Positions 1 to 8,046 of a stretch of 64,000 bases of DNA are shown here, piece by piece. The stretch lies in contig JBNKWQ010000005.1 in NCBI GenBank assembly GCA_050299855.1, forward strand, positions 124,001 to 188,000. Direction: 5' to 3'. Source of the stretch: Hahella sp050299855. Its GTDB lineage: Bacteria; Pseudomonadota; Gammaproteobacteria; Pseudomonadales; Oleiphilaceae. Made by a program: the position numbers and the translations under genes. How positions within the stretch are numbered: the stretch's first letter is position 1; each line of letters opens with the position of its first letter. The notes beneath the pieces were generated by a model. It did not search any database and was not told where the DNA came from. It saw only the letters and a program-made list of their open reading frames with translations.

Positions 1-254
1 TTTCGAAAGCTGGGCTCGATGGCTCGCCTTCCCAAAAAGATTGCTCTTCAGGTTTTATAACAAAATGAAGGCCATCCATCGGAATAGCAAATCCAATATT
101 TCGATGGATTGTCCTACATCTTGCGTAGCATCGAAGGGGTCAGAATTGGATGGCACTTAAGCTGAGTCGTCTTTGTAGAATGCGGGATTCTGGTACTGGG
201 GTACGAAATGGAAAAGTTGTCAGATTCCTGCAGGTGCTGACTCCGTTAATTTAG

Positions 255-545
255 TTATTCATCGTCAGAAATATCAACTATTTCGTCTGCATCACCCAGG
301 CCACTTACATTGCCTATATCGGTTGTTGCCCATTCCGGCCAGCCAGCTTTCACAGTGTTCATGAAATCCTGGAGTGTGACCCAGCCGACCACTTCACCCT
401 TATAATCAAATTCCCAGTTATTACCATTCCAGTAAATAAGGTCATAAACACCTAATCCGAGGGAGTTTTTGATGGCCACAAAATATTCGCCAATATAGGG
501 CATGTCCTGAGTTGGTTTTTGCCAGATTACATTATTTCTGTCCAT
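255..545 (-). CDS. Small hypothetical protein, 96 aa
   Basis: Not recognised. The 96-residue product is soluble and acidic towards the C-terminus (ends DEIVDISDDE), with many Trp residues (WNGNNWEF, GWVTLQDF, GWPEW). The pattern of an aromatic strand followed by VGWVTLQDF loosely resembles small phage/plasmid DUF551-like proteins, but this is only an impression. There is no signal peptide or membrane segment. Upstream of the ATG lies GGAAGGGTCACTG, giving a reasonable ribosome-binding site. The gene stands alone between non-coding stretches. Coding is supported by length, a plausible start and a sensible amino-acid composition, not by homology. Confidence 0.55.
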   Translation of the reverse strand: MDRNNVIWQKPTQDMPYIGEYFVAIKNSLGLGVYDLIYWNGNNWEFDYKGEVVGWVTLQDFMNTVKAGWPEWATTDIGNVSGLGDADEIVDISDDE

Positions 546-1052
546 CAGTGACCCTTCCTAAAGCTTTCAGCTTGCATGATTAACCACCTCATATAATCCA
601 TGTCCCGTGACTTGTCATGCGCTCTGTCTTTGGTAGGAGGCAGAGTCGGTAATTAGGTGGGTTTGCGGAGACGACCAGAATGAAAGTAGGTTGGGAAGAG
701 TGCAACGAATCCCAACGCTGCTGTTTGATTAGAACGGCTGAGTAGAACCACTGCTCTCATGTTGGGATTTGTTGTACTCTTCCCAACCTACATGAATTGT
801 TAACTTTTCGTGCCCAAGATGAAGCTACGCCATAAAATTTTCTATAGGTTTCTCTGTTTAAGTCGAACTGGAAAAACCCGGGCCATTCATAAAGTGCCGA
901 ATATTGGAACTTGATGGCTAAATTCAAAAGAAACAGTTAACAAGTTTAGGCAAACGACACTGTCTACTACACGGTTTAAACAAGAGCTGCAGTAGCGAAG
1001 TGAACCCACAAAAAGCACCATCGATATCCGATGTAGACAAGGAGAAAAGGAT
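546..1052. other. Intergenic region, 507 bp, holding a large inverted repeat
   Basis: No convincing gene lies here. The stretch separates two divergently oriented small genes, so it should contain both promoters. Its only obvious structure is the long inverted repeat at 686-791. The segment just before 1053 contains AAGGAGAAAAGGAT, a strong ribosome-binding site for the downstream gene. Confidence 0.6.
686..791. repeat. Long inverted repeat, MITE/REP-like element
   Basis: Two 31-nt arms (686-716 and 761-791) are inverted copies that match at 29 of 31 positions, separated by a 44-nt loop. The outer ends read GTAGGTTGGG and CCCAACCTAC. Such GTAGGTTGGG-ended palindromes are known as small non-autonomous repeats scattered in many bacterial genomes; that family assignment is from memory. 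There is no ORF inside and no clear target-site duplication. It could form a very stable hairpin in RNA. No second full copy occurs in this window. Confidence 0.75.
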
Positions 1053-1346
1053 ATGGGAGAAGTCAATTTGCTGGTATTCATAGAAGTGATGCCTGGCAAA
1101 CGAAATGAGCAGATTGAAGCCTACAAGAAGCTAAAGCCTACCGTCTTGGCTGAACCAGGTTGCCTTCGATATGAATTGCTTAGCGATGATAAGGACGAAA
1201 ATAAATTCATTCTTATAGAAAAATGGACATCGCAGGCAGCCCTTGATGCTCACGACAAAACTGAACATATGATAGCTGCTGATGCTCATAGCCCGACATT
1301 TCGTGCTGGTCCAGCAACTGTGACAAAAGCCAGCTCACTCATTTAA
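1053..1346 (+). CDS. Antibiotic biosynthesis monooxygenase (ABM) family protein
   Basis: A 97-residue single-domain protein of the YgiN/ABM dimeric alpha+beta-barrel family (putative quinol monooxygenase or heme-degrading type). The features are the early hydrophobic strand LLVFIEVMPGK, the central LAEPGCLRYELL segment, and the family-typical FILIEKWTSQAALDAHDKTEHM, where the EKW and the AHxxTxH-like stretch form the second half of the barrel. Length is normal for the family. A good ribosome-binding site (AAGGAGAAAAGGAT) precedes the ATG. No operon partner is present, so the substrate cannot be inferred. Confidence 0.8.
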   Translation: MGEVNLLVFIEVMPGKRNEQIEAYKKLKPTVLAEPGCLRYELLSDDKDENKFILIEKWTSQAALDAHDKTEHMIAADAHSPTFRAGPATVTKASSLI

Positions 1347-1496
1347 AAAGTAGAACAATTACATCAACTTGGGAGCATTAAATACCGGTAGTAGCAAAAT
1401 CCAGTGATGCTAAGATCTGCTGCCGGTAGGGCGTTGTTAAAACACCTTGCAAAGTAGGTTGCCGACGATGACCTATGGCCGGATAGCCCTACAATT

Positions 1497-3623
1497 TTAA
1501 ATTCCAGATGATCGGTAAATTAACTCTACCTCTGATGCAGCCTTGTCCAGTTTTCTGGACTTGATCACCTGTGGTGCACATAAATCATCATTCTCGTAAT
1601 ACACGATGCACTCCAGGCACTGGATGCATTCGTTGTAGTCAATTTTGCCATCCGGGTGAATGGCGTCGATCTCGCATTTGCGCCGGCATAGCTGACAGGG
1701 GGAGCCGCATTCCTGCCGCCGGGTCAGCCAGGAGAAGCGCCTGAAATAACCCAGTACTGCCAGGCCGGCACCTAGCGGGCAAAGGTAGCGGCAAAAAAAC
1801 TTGTGAATAAACAGCCCGGTAACGAGCAGTAGAACGGCATAAAGCACGAAGGGCCAGCTGCGGATAAAGTATAGGGTGATGGCGGTTTTGAAGGGTTCAA
1901 TTTCTGCGGCTTTTTCGGCAGCGCTCATGGCATAAAAAGACAAACCGGCCAGCACCACCAGAATGACATACTTCAACTTCCACAGCCGGGTATGCAGTCG
2001 GTAGGGCACTCTGAATTGAGGGATTCGCAGCTGTTTAGCCAGCCAGGAAACCATTTCCTGCAGGGCGCCGAAGGGGCAAAGCCAGCCGCAGAACAGACCA
2101 CGTCCCCAGAGAACCAGACTGACCACCACATATAGCCAGAGAATAAAAATAACAGGGTCGACCAGATAGGCTTCGATCTGAAAACCCCGATAAAGCGACT
2201 GCAGAATGGGAAATATATTCACTACCGAGAGCTGGCCCTGAGCGTACCAGCCGATAAATATCAGGGTGAACCACAAATACCCCCAGCGCAGGCGATGAAA
2301 CCAGCGCGAATATTTCACCAGCCAGTGTTGGCCGGTAAATAACAGCGTCAGTACTACCAGGCCGATTAACAGGATGATAACTTCCGTGATTCGGCTTTCC
2401 CAGAGACTGAGCCAGAACGGCGGCTGCGTTTGGTTGTCCTCCGTGGCATGAGTGGACGGAAACGTGAACAGATGCGGAGGCAGTTGGTAATCACCGGTGA
2501 AGGTGATATTGACCGGATGGGACAGCGGATTTTTCTGGCGGCTGACGATCAATGAAATCTCCCAGGGAGCCCCTGGATTAAATTCGGTCTCAGCCTTGAT
2601 ACGAAAGAACTTTACCGAGTCAAAGTCGGGCAGATAAGGGGACTGCACCGGGTCCAGATCGTAAAAATTCATGTCGCGGATATCGATGGCCAGGCCGTTC
2701 TGGCGCAGGCTTAAACGGTCCGGTTCAGAGGCCGGCACGAAGTCCTCCCCAGCAAAACTGTAAGGGCCGCGTGAAAAAACGGCGATGGCCTGCTCCCCCG
2801 GCTCCAGGGCCTCCTGCAACAGGGCATAGTCAGCTTCCCCCAGCAGGTTTCTGCCAACTGAAGGCACATTTAGGTAGGCATAGCGCAGATCAATAAACAG
2901 TGACTGAGCGTCTGACAAACCCTCCGGGTTCATGCCTTCAGCGTCGGTGCCGTGGAAGGCTTTGCGGATATCTCTACCGTTGAGCCTGAGCCGGCGCACG
3001 AATTTCCGTTGCTCCAGGCTCTCGAAATCCAGCGGCTCAAATAAGTCTTCACGTATTTTTGCCGCCTCTCCGGATGACATCCCGGCCAGCTTCCCCCGGG
3101 CCACCTTCATCGCGGAAATCAGAATGGATTCATTAATGACAATGACCGATGCCGTCGCCTTGGTAATGCCGTCTATGGTGGTAATCGCGGTTTTGGCTCC
3201 GCGCGAGCGCGCCACTCTGATCGGGTCGGTCAGTAAAAGTCCTTGGTATTGGCGGACAAAATCAAACAGTGGTGTTTCGCCCAATCCATGTAGGAAGATA
3301 GGCTCGTGATGATGCAATACGCGCACGCCGGTAAAAAGGCCACCGTTGTCGATGCCGATCAACAAATTGACCGGCTGGCCGGAAAAGGCGGGAATGGCGG
3401 CCAGATCGATGGATTCAAACAGATAACCAATGACCTGACTGTCGCGGTAAACCGGCCATACTGGAGGTGATGCTTCCTTTTGCCCAAGTCGGTCAGCGTC
3501 GGGGAAAAATGCTTTCCAGTCGACAGGTTCCTGCGCCTGGATGACGGAAATCTGCAGGAGAAACACATTGTAAATCAGCCGCCGCAGAAGCCGAAGTAGC
3601 GGCCTGGAAATCCAGTAAGGCAT
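1497..3623 (-). CDS. NosR/NirI-like membrane flavo-iron-sulfur protein
   Basis: A 708-residue membrane protein with the NosR/NirI architecture. It has an N-terminal signal or anchor (residues 16-30), a periplasmic FMN-binding domain (about 85-175, with DGITKATAS resembling the flavin-attachment motif), and a long periplasmic linker. A multi-helix membrane region starts near 410 and carries two CxxxCP motifs (FCGWLCPFGA near 512, FCRYLCPLGA near 609). A C-terminal ferredoxin-like segment has Cys clusters (CGSPCQLCRRKC, then CIQCLEC). Known members pass electrons from the quinone pool to periplasmic systems. Here there is no nos or nir operon. The neighbours are acetyl-CoA synthetase and a PQQ alcohol dehydrogenase, so a redox role in alcohol oxidation is inferred. 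Confidence 0.85.
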   Translation of the reverse strand: MPYWISRPLLRLLRRLIYNVFLLQISVIQAQEPVDWKAFFPDADRLGQKEASPPVWPVYRDSQVIGYLFESIDLAAIPAFSGQPVNLLIGIDNGGLFTGVRVLHHHEPIFLHGLGETPLFDFVRQYQGLLLTDPIRVARSRGAKTAITTIDGITKATASVIVINESILISAMKVARGKLAGMSSGEAAKIREDLFEPLDFESLEQRKFVRRLRLNGRDIRKAFHGTDAEGMNPEGLSDAQSLFIDLRYAYLNVPSVGRNLLGEADYALLQEALEPGEQAIAVFSRGPYSFAGEDFVPASEPDRLSLRQNGLAIDIRDMNFYDLDPVQSPYLPDFDSVKFFRIKAETEFNPGAPWEISLIVSRQKNPLSHPVNITFTGDYQLPPHLFTFPSTHATEDNQTQPPFWLSLWESRITEVIILLIGLVVLTLLFTGQHWLVKYSRWFHRLRWGYLWFTLIFIGWYAQGQLSVVNIFPILQSLYRGFQIEAYLVDPVIFILWLYVVVSLVLWGRGLFCGWLCPFGALQEMVSWLAKQLRIPQFRVPYRLHTRLWKLKYVILVVLAGLSFYAMSAAEKAAEIEPFKTAITLYFIRSWPFVLYAVLLLVTGLFIHKFFCRYLCPLGAGLAVLGYFRRFSWLTRRQECGSPCQLCRRKCEIDAIHPDGKIDYNECIQCLECIVYYENDDLCAPQVIKSRKLDKAASEVELIYRSSGI

Positions 3624-3696
3624 GGAATGATCTCCCTGTGAATCTATCTCAACATAAAGCGTCCCTGCTTGAGGCTGTGAACCTATGCGGCTGCGG

Positions 3697-3746
3697 AAAA
3701 AAAAAGCCCCACTGATACTAGGCGAGCGAAGCGTTTATCAGGGGGC
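3697..3746 (-). terminator. Rho-independent terminator of acs
   Basis: Read on the minus strand, this is a GC-rich hairpin with arms GCCCCCTGATA and TATCAGTGGGGC (one interruption), followed directly by a run of nine T (3697-3705). It begins 12 nt after the acs stop codon and lies before the NosR-like gene, so acs and the NosR-like gene are probably separate transcripts. Confidence 0.9.
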
Positions 3747-3757
3747 AAGTGTAGATC

Positions 3758-5695
3758 TCAAAGATTCAGACGGGAATCAATGAGCTGGCTAACGACACCG
3801 GGGTCAGCGAGGGTGCTAACATCTCCCAGGGTGTCGGTTTCATTGGCCGCGATTTTGCGCAGAATACGTCGCATGATCTTGCCGGAACGGGTCTTGGGCA
3901 GATTCGGTGCCCACTGGATCAGGTCCGGCTTGGCGATGGGACCGATGCACTTCGCAACAAAGCTGACCAATTCCTTGCGCAGTTCTTCACTGGGCTGGAC
4001 ACCCTCCATCAGGGTTACATAAACATAGATGCCCTGGCCTTTGAGGTCGTGGGGATATCCCACCACTGCGGCTTCTGCCACTTTTTCATGCAGCACTAGG
4101 GCGCTTTCAATTTCGGCGGTGCCCATGCGGTGACCGGAAATATTGAGCACATCGTCCACCCTGCCGGTAATCCAGTAATAACCGTCCTCGTCACGGCGCG
4201 CGCCGTCGCCACTGAAATAGTAACCGGGGTAGGTGGTGTAATAGGTTTCGTAACAACGTTGGGGGTTACCGTAGACGCTACGGATCTGGCTGGGCCAGGA
4301 CGCCTTGACCGCCAGGTTACCCTCTCCGGCGCCTTCAACCAGTTGCCCCTCATGATCCAGCAGAACTGGTTGCACGCCGAAGAACGGCAATGCGGCAGAA
4401 CCGGGCTTCAGATCTGTGGCGCCGGGCAAAGCGGTAATCATGATGGTGCCGGTTTCAGTCTGCCACCAGGTATCCACCACCGGACAGCGGCTGTCGCCCA
4501 CCACCCGGTAGTACCACTCCCAGGCTTCGGGATTGATGGGTTCCCCCACACTGCCGAGAATGCGCAAAGACTGGCGTGAACTGTTCTGCACCCACTGGTC
4601 ACCCTGAGCCATCAGGCTGCGGATCGCCGTAGGCGCGGTATAGAAAATATTAACCCGATACTTATCGGCCACTTCCCAGCAGCGTGAGGCATTGGGGTAG
4701 GTCGGTACACCTTCGAATATCAGGGTAGTGGCCCCATTGAGCAAAGGCCCGTAAGTAAGATAACTATGGCCGGTAATCCAGCCCACATCCGCAGTGCACC
4801 AGAACACCTCACCTTCTTGGTAATCGAACACATATTTAAAGCTGATGGCCGCCTGCAGCAGATATCCTGCCGTCGTGTGCAGCACACCTTTGGGTTTGCC
4901 GGTGGAACCGGAGGTATAGAGAATAAACAGCGGATCTTCCGCATCGACAATGGCCGGCTGGCAATGGGGTTCAACCTTGGCGATTGCCTCGTGGTACCAA
5001 AGGTCACGGGAGCTCTGCCAGGCAATTTCACCGCCGGTGTGTTTCACCACCAGACAGTGGGCCACCTGTGGGCAGTCCGCCAGGGCCCGGTCCACATTCT
5101 GTTTCAGCGGCACCCTGCGGCCGGCTCGCAGGCCTTCATCCGCAGTGATCACCAGATGGCTGTCGGAGTCGTGGATGCGGTCTTTTAATGCCTCGGGAGA
5201 AAAGCCACCGAACACCACCGAGTGAACCGCACCGATGCGCGAACAAGCCAGCATGGCAAAGACAGCTTCGGGAATCATGGGCAGGTAGATACACACCCGA
5301 TCGCCCTTTTTAACGCCATAGTGTTTAAGAACATTGGCCAGTCGACAAACCTGGTCATAGAGTTCCTGGTAGCTGATTCTGCGTTCACTGCCGGGGCTGT
5401 CCCCTTCCCAGATCAGCGCCGTCTGCTGCCCGCGTCGGGGCAGGTGTCGGTCAATGCAGTTCACACTGGCGTTGAGTTTACCGTTGATAAACCAGGCGGC
5501 TGTGCCCTGCTGAAAATCGTATTCACATACCTTGTCCCAGGGTCGGTCCCAGATCAGTGTCTGCAGGGCCTGTTCCTCCCAGAATCCCTCAGGGTCGGTG
5601 ACTGACTTCTGGTACATCTGCTGGTATCGGGATCCGTTGATATGCGCTGAACCTTGTAAGGATTCCGAGGGTGGATAAACCTTGGCGTTGGTCAT
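3758..5695 (-). CDS. acs: Acetyl-CoA synthetase (acetate-CoA ligase)
   Basis: A 645-residue enzyme of the ANL superfamily, full length for Acs. It converts acetate, ATP and CoA to acetyl-CoA through an acetyl-adenylate. Visible signatures are the P-loop YTSGSTGKPKGVLH (about 258-271), the Acs-specific TWWQTETG, the YYFSGDGARRDEDGYYWITGR hinge region, and the C-terminal PKTRSGKIMRR containing the acetylatable catalytic Lys. It sits immediately upstream of, and on the same strand as, no other acs-like gene, and downstream of the PQQ dehydrogenase. This fits ethanol to acetaldehyde to acetate to acetyl-CoA. An acetaldehyde dehydrogenase is not in the window. Confidence 0.95.
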   Translation of the reverse strand: MTNAKVYPPSESLQGSAHINGSRYQQMYQKSVTDPEGFWEEQALQTLIWDRPWDKVCEYDFQQGTAAWFINGKLNASVNCIDRHLPRRGQQTALIWEGDSPGSERRISYQELYDQVCRLANVLKHYGVKKGDRVCIYLPMIPEAVFAMLACSRIGAVHSVVFGGFSPEALKDRIHDSDSHLVITADEGLRAGRRVPLKQNVDRALADCPQVAHCLVVKHTGGEIAWQSSRDLWYHEAIAKVEPHCQPAIVDAEDPLFILYTSGSTGKPKGVLHTTAGYLLQAAISFKYVFDYQEGEVFWCTADVGWITGHSYLTYGPLLNGATTLIFEGVPTYPNASRCWEVADKYRVNIFYTAPTAIRSLMAQGDQWVQNSSRQSLRILGSVGEPINPEAWEWYYRVVGDSRCPVVDTWWQTETGTIMITALPGATDLKPGSAALPFFGVQPVLLDHEGQLVEGAGEGNLAVKASWPSQIRSVYGNPQRCYETYYTTYPGYYFSGDGARRDEDGYYWITGRVDDVLNISGHRMGTAEIESALVLHEKVAEAAVVGYPHDLKGQGIYVYVTLMEGVQPSEELRKELVSFVAKCIGPIAKPDLIQWAPNLPKTRSGKIMRRILRKIAANETDTLGDVSTLADPGVVSQLIDSRLNL

Positions 5696-5730
5696 GGTAG
5701 TACCTGCTGGTCAGAAACTTTGGAAATTAT

Positions 5731-5761
5731 CCCCAGGCCGAAGACATGTACCGGCCTGGGG
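5731..5761 (-). terminator. GC-rich hairpin between alcohol dehydrogenase and acs
   Basis: A perfect 10-bp inverted repeat (CCCCAGGCCG and CGGCCTGGGG) with an 11-nt loop lies between the dehydrogenase stop and the acs start. There is no T-run on either strand, so it may be an mRNA-stabilising or attenuating stem rather than a classical terminator. It could set the high dehydrogenase to low acs expression ratio if the two are co-transcribed. Confidence 0.55.
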
Positions 5762-5812
5762 TAGAGCAGTTGTCAGGACCCGAATGCAATTGTCAGGTCC
5801 GGTTTGAGGCGA

Positions 5813-7594
5813 TCAGGATTTGGGCAGTTTAAAGGTCCATACGGTGCCGCCCTGATTCAGGTAGTTCACCCGCTTGGCTACATCGCCACCCCACAGCGGC
5901 ACGGCACCACCCCAGCCGGAAACCACGCTCAGGTATTGCTCGCCATCCTGTTCCCAGGTCACGGGAGAGCCGACAATGCCGGAGCCGGTCTGGAACTTGT
6001 ACAGCACTTTGCCGCTGTCGGCGTCAAGACCGTAGAGATAACCCTCAGGCGTACCGGTAAACACCAGGCCTCCGGCGGTAGTCAAAACGCCACCCCAAAG
6101 CGGCGCATTGTTAGTGAACTCCCATTTGATTTCACCGGTTACCGGGTCCACGGCTTTCAGGGAGCCGATGTGATCTTCAAAAATGGGTTTGATGGTAAAC
6201 CCGGCACCCAGATAAGCGGCGCCTTTTTTGTAGGTGATTGGTTCGTTCCAGATTTCCATGCCCCATTCATTAGATGGTACATAGAACCATCCTGTGCTCT
6301 TGCTGTAAGCCATGGGCATCCAGTTTTTTCCGCCTAAGAAGGAAGGCACGGAAAATACGCTTTTACCATGTTTGCCTTCGGTGGCTTCAGCCGGGTTACC
6401 GGGACGGTTATCAGCCACATACTGAGGACGACCTTTACTGTCGAGGCCGCTGGCCCAGGTGATGTTTTTTACAAACGGAAACCCGCGAATGAAATCACCA
6501 TTGAGCCGGTCCAGCACATAAAAGTAGCCGTTACGATCCGCTGTGGCCGCCGCTTTAACGGTTTTACCATCCTGGCTGTAATCGAAGGGAACGAGTTCAT
6601 TCACACCGTCAAAATCCCAGCCGTCATGGGGTGTGGTTTGGAAATGCCAGACGATTTTGCCGGTATCCGCATCGATGGCCAGACGGGAAGAGGTATAGAG
6701 GTTGTCACCGGGACGAGTATGGGAATTCCAGGGTGCCGGGTTGCCGGTTCCCATGTAGATCAGGTTGGTATCGGGATCATAGGTGCCGCCATTCCATGTT
6801 GCGCCGCCACCTTGTTTCCACATATCGCCGGGCCAGGTTTTACCCGCTTCACCACCGGTAATGCCATTCTCCTTGCCGTTGAGATAACCCATATGGCCTT
6901 CAATGACGGGACGGCTCCAGATCAGCTCGCCATTCTTGGCGTTGCGGGCCTCCACTTTGCCGATGACGCCGAACTCGCCGCCGGAAACACCGGTCACTAC
7001 CATGCCTTTGATGATCTGCGGTGCGGCGGTGTAGGAATACCCGGCCTGGTAATCATCAATTTTCTTTTTCCAGCGTACCTTGCCGGTTTCGCGATCCAGC
7101 GCCACCAGTTTGGCGTCCAGGGTGCCGAAAATCACCAGGTCTTCATAAAGCGCAGCGCCACGGTTGATGACGTCGCAACAGGGCATGATGTCGTCGGGAA
7201 GCCGGGCATCATACTGCCAGAGCTCTTCGCCGGTGTTGGTGTCGATGGCATACATCCGCGAGTAGGAGCCGGTGATATACATGACACCGTCTTTCACCAG
7301 CGGCTGGGTTTCCTGTCCGCGCTGCTTCTCACCCCCCAGAGAGAAGGCCCACACCGGCCGGATTTCCTTGACCGTATCTTTATTGATTTTGGCCAGCGGG
7401 CTAAAACGCTGGGCCTTGGGGCCCAGGCCGTAACTGACCACATCTTCAGGCGTTGACTGATCCTGCAGAATATCCTGATCAGTCACTGGCGCGTAAGCAG
7501 CATGGGAGAGTGTAGGGATGCTTGCAGACAGGGATACGGCCAGAACCACTAGGCCCGGCCAACGAACCGTTTCTGTTGTTTTATCTCGTTTCAT
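5813..7594 (-). CDS. PQQ-dependent alcohol dehydrogenase, probable lanthanide type
   Basis: A periplasmic quinoprotein of the ExaA/PedE/PedH/XoxF family that oxidises primary alcohols and passes electrons to cytochrome c550. I place the start at 7594 (593 aa), because ACAGGACACAGCA precedes that ATG; an upstream ATG at 7618 would give 601 aa. A signal peptide ends at SHA. Counting from the 601-aa form, the vicinal disulfide CC is at 147-148 and the active-site motif GWDFDGVNE at 333-341. The second Asp of that motif (D337) is the extra lanthanide ligand; Ca-dependent enzymes have Ala, Ser or Thr there. Propeller docking motifs are intact (GTGNPAPWN, GGAVPLWGGDVAKRVN). Cytochrome, XoxJ-like protein and ABC partners lie 15 kb away at 22.6-28.5 kb. 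No pqq biosynthesis genes are present. Confidence 0.93.
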   Translation of the reverse strand: MKRDKTTETVRWPGLVVLAVSLSASIPTLSHAAYAPVTDQDILQDQSTPEDVVSYGLGPKAQRFSPLAKINKDTVKEIRPVWAFSLGGEKQRGQETQPLVKDGVMYITGSYSRMYAIDTNTGEELWQYDARLPDDIMPCCDVINRGAALYEDLVIFGTLDAKLVALDRETGKVRWKKKIDDYQAGYSYTAAPQIIKGMVVTGVSGGEFGVIGKVEARNAKNGELIWSRPVIEGHMGYLNGKENGITGGEAGKTWPGDMWKQGGGATWNGGTYDPDTNLIYMGTGNPAPWNSHTRPGDNLYTSSRLAIDADTGKIVWHFQTTPHDGWDFDGVNELVPFDYSQDGKTVKAAATADRNGYFYVLDRLNGDFIRGFPFVKNITWASGLDSKGRPQYVADNRPGNPAEATEGKHGKSVFSVPSFLGGKNWMPMAYSKSTGWFYVPSNEWGMEIWNEPITYKKGAAYLGAGFTIKPIFEDHIGSLKAVDPVTGEIKWEFTNNAPLWGGVLTTAGGLVFTGTPEGYLYGLDADSGKVLYKFQTGSGIVGSPVTWEQDGEQYLSVVSGWGGAVPLWGGDVAKRVNYLNQGGTVWTFKLPKS

Positions 7595-8046
7595 TGCTGT
7601 GTCCTGTGAGGCTTTCATTATTTTGGTTTGACTGCCAACTGAGCACTTGTCATCAGTCTGGAGAGACCATGGCCTCCCTTGAGTAGCAGTATCCGAAGAT
7701 GTCCACAGAGCGACAATGACACTTGGGAAGGAACTGTCTCGTCAAAAAGTAGGAGAAAAATGGTCCATATATCGCAGGGGATAGGGTGCTGTAGGAGGAC
7801 ATAGCACTGTGCAAGTCCGGCAAATACCAGTATCAGCCAGGCCGTATTGCCAAAGCGCGATCAGCCAGGTTGTGTTGCTAAAGCTAGTGGATGGGACTAC
7901 TTTTTATTGAGGCCATTCGATGGCTGTACCTGTTTTCGCGCTCATGTTGAGAACATCTTCACTGAAAAAATAACGCTGGTTAATCGGAGCACGCAGTTAA
8001 CCGGCATCCAAAGTCAAGATATTAGCTTTCAATACAGGGGTTACGA
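7595..8046. other. Divergent intergenic region with direct repeat
   Basis: About 450 bp between the divergently transcribed alcohol dehydrogenase and phosphoesterase genes. No credible ORF is seen. It must hold the promoter of the dehydrogenase. A 28-nt direct repeat at 7832-7887 is the only clear internal structure. An AGGGG just before 8047 supplies the ribosome-binding site of the next gene. Confidence 0.6.
7832..7887. repeat. 28-nt tandem direct repeat
   Basis: Two adjacent copies (7832-7859, 7860-7887) share ATCAGCCAGG, TTGC and AAAGC at the same spacing and match at about 22 of 28 positions. It could be a decayed tandem duplication or a paired regulator-binding site between two divergent genes. 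Confidence 0.6.

Noticed and set aside
6368..7456. 362-residue plus-strand ORF opposite the alcohol dehydrogenase
   Set aside because: Pure antisense shadow of a gene with a clear family; no ribosome-binding site and low-complexity His/Gly composition.
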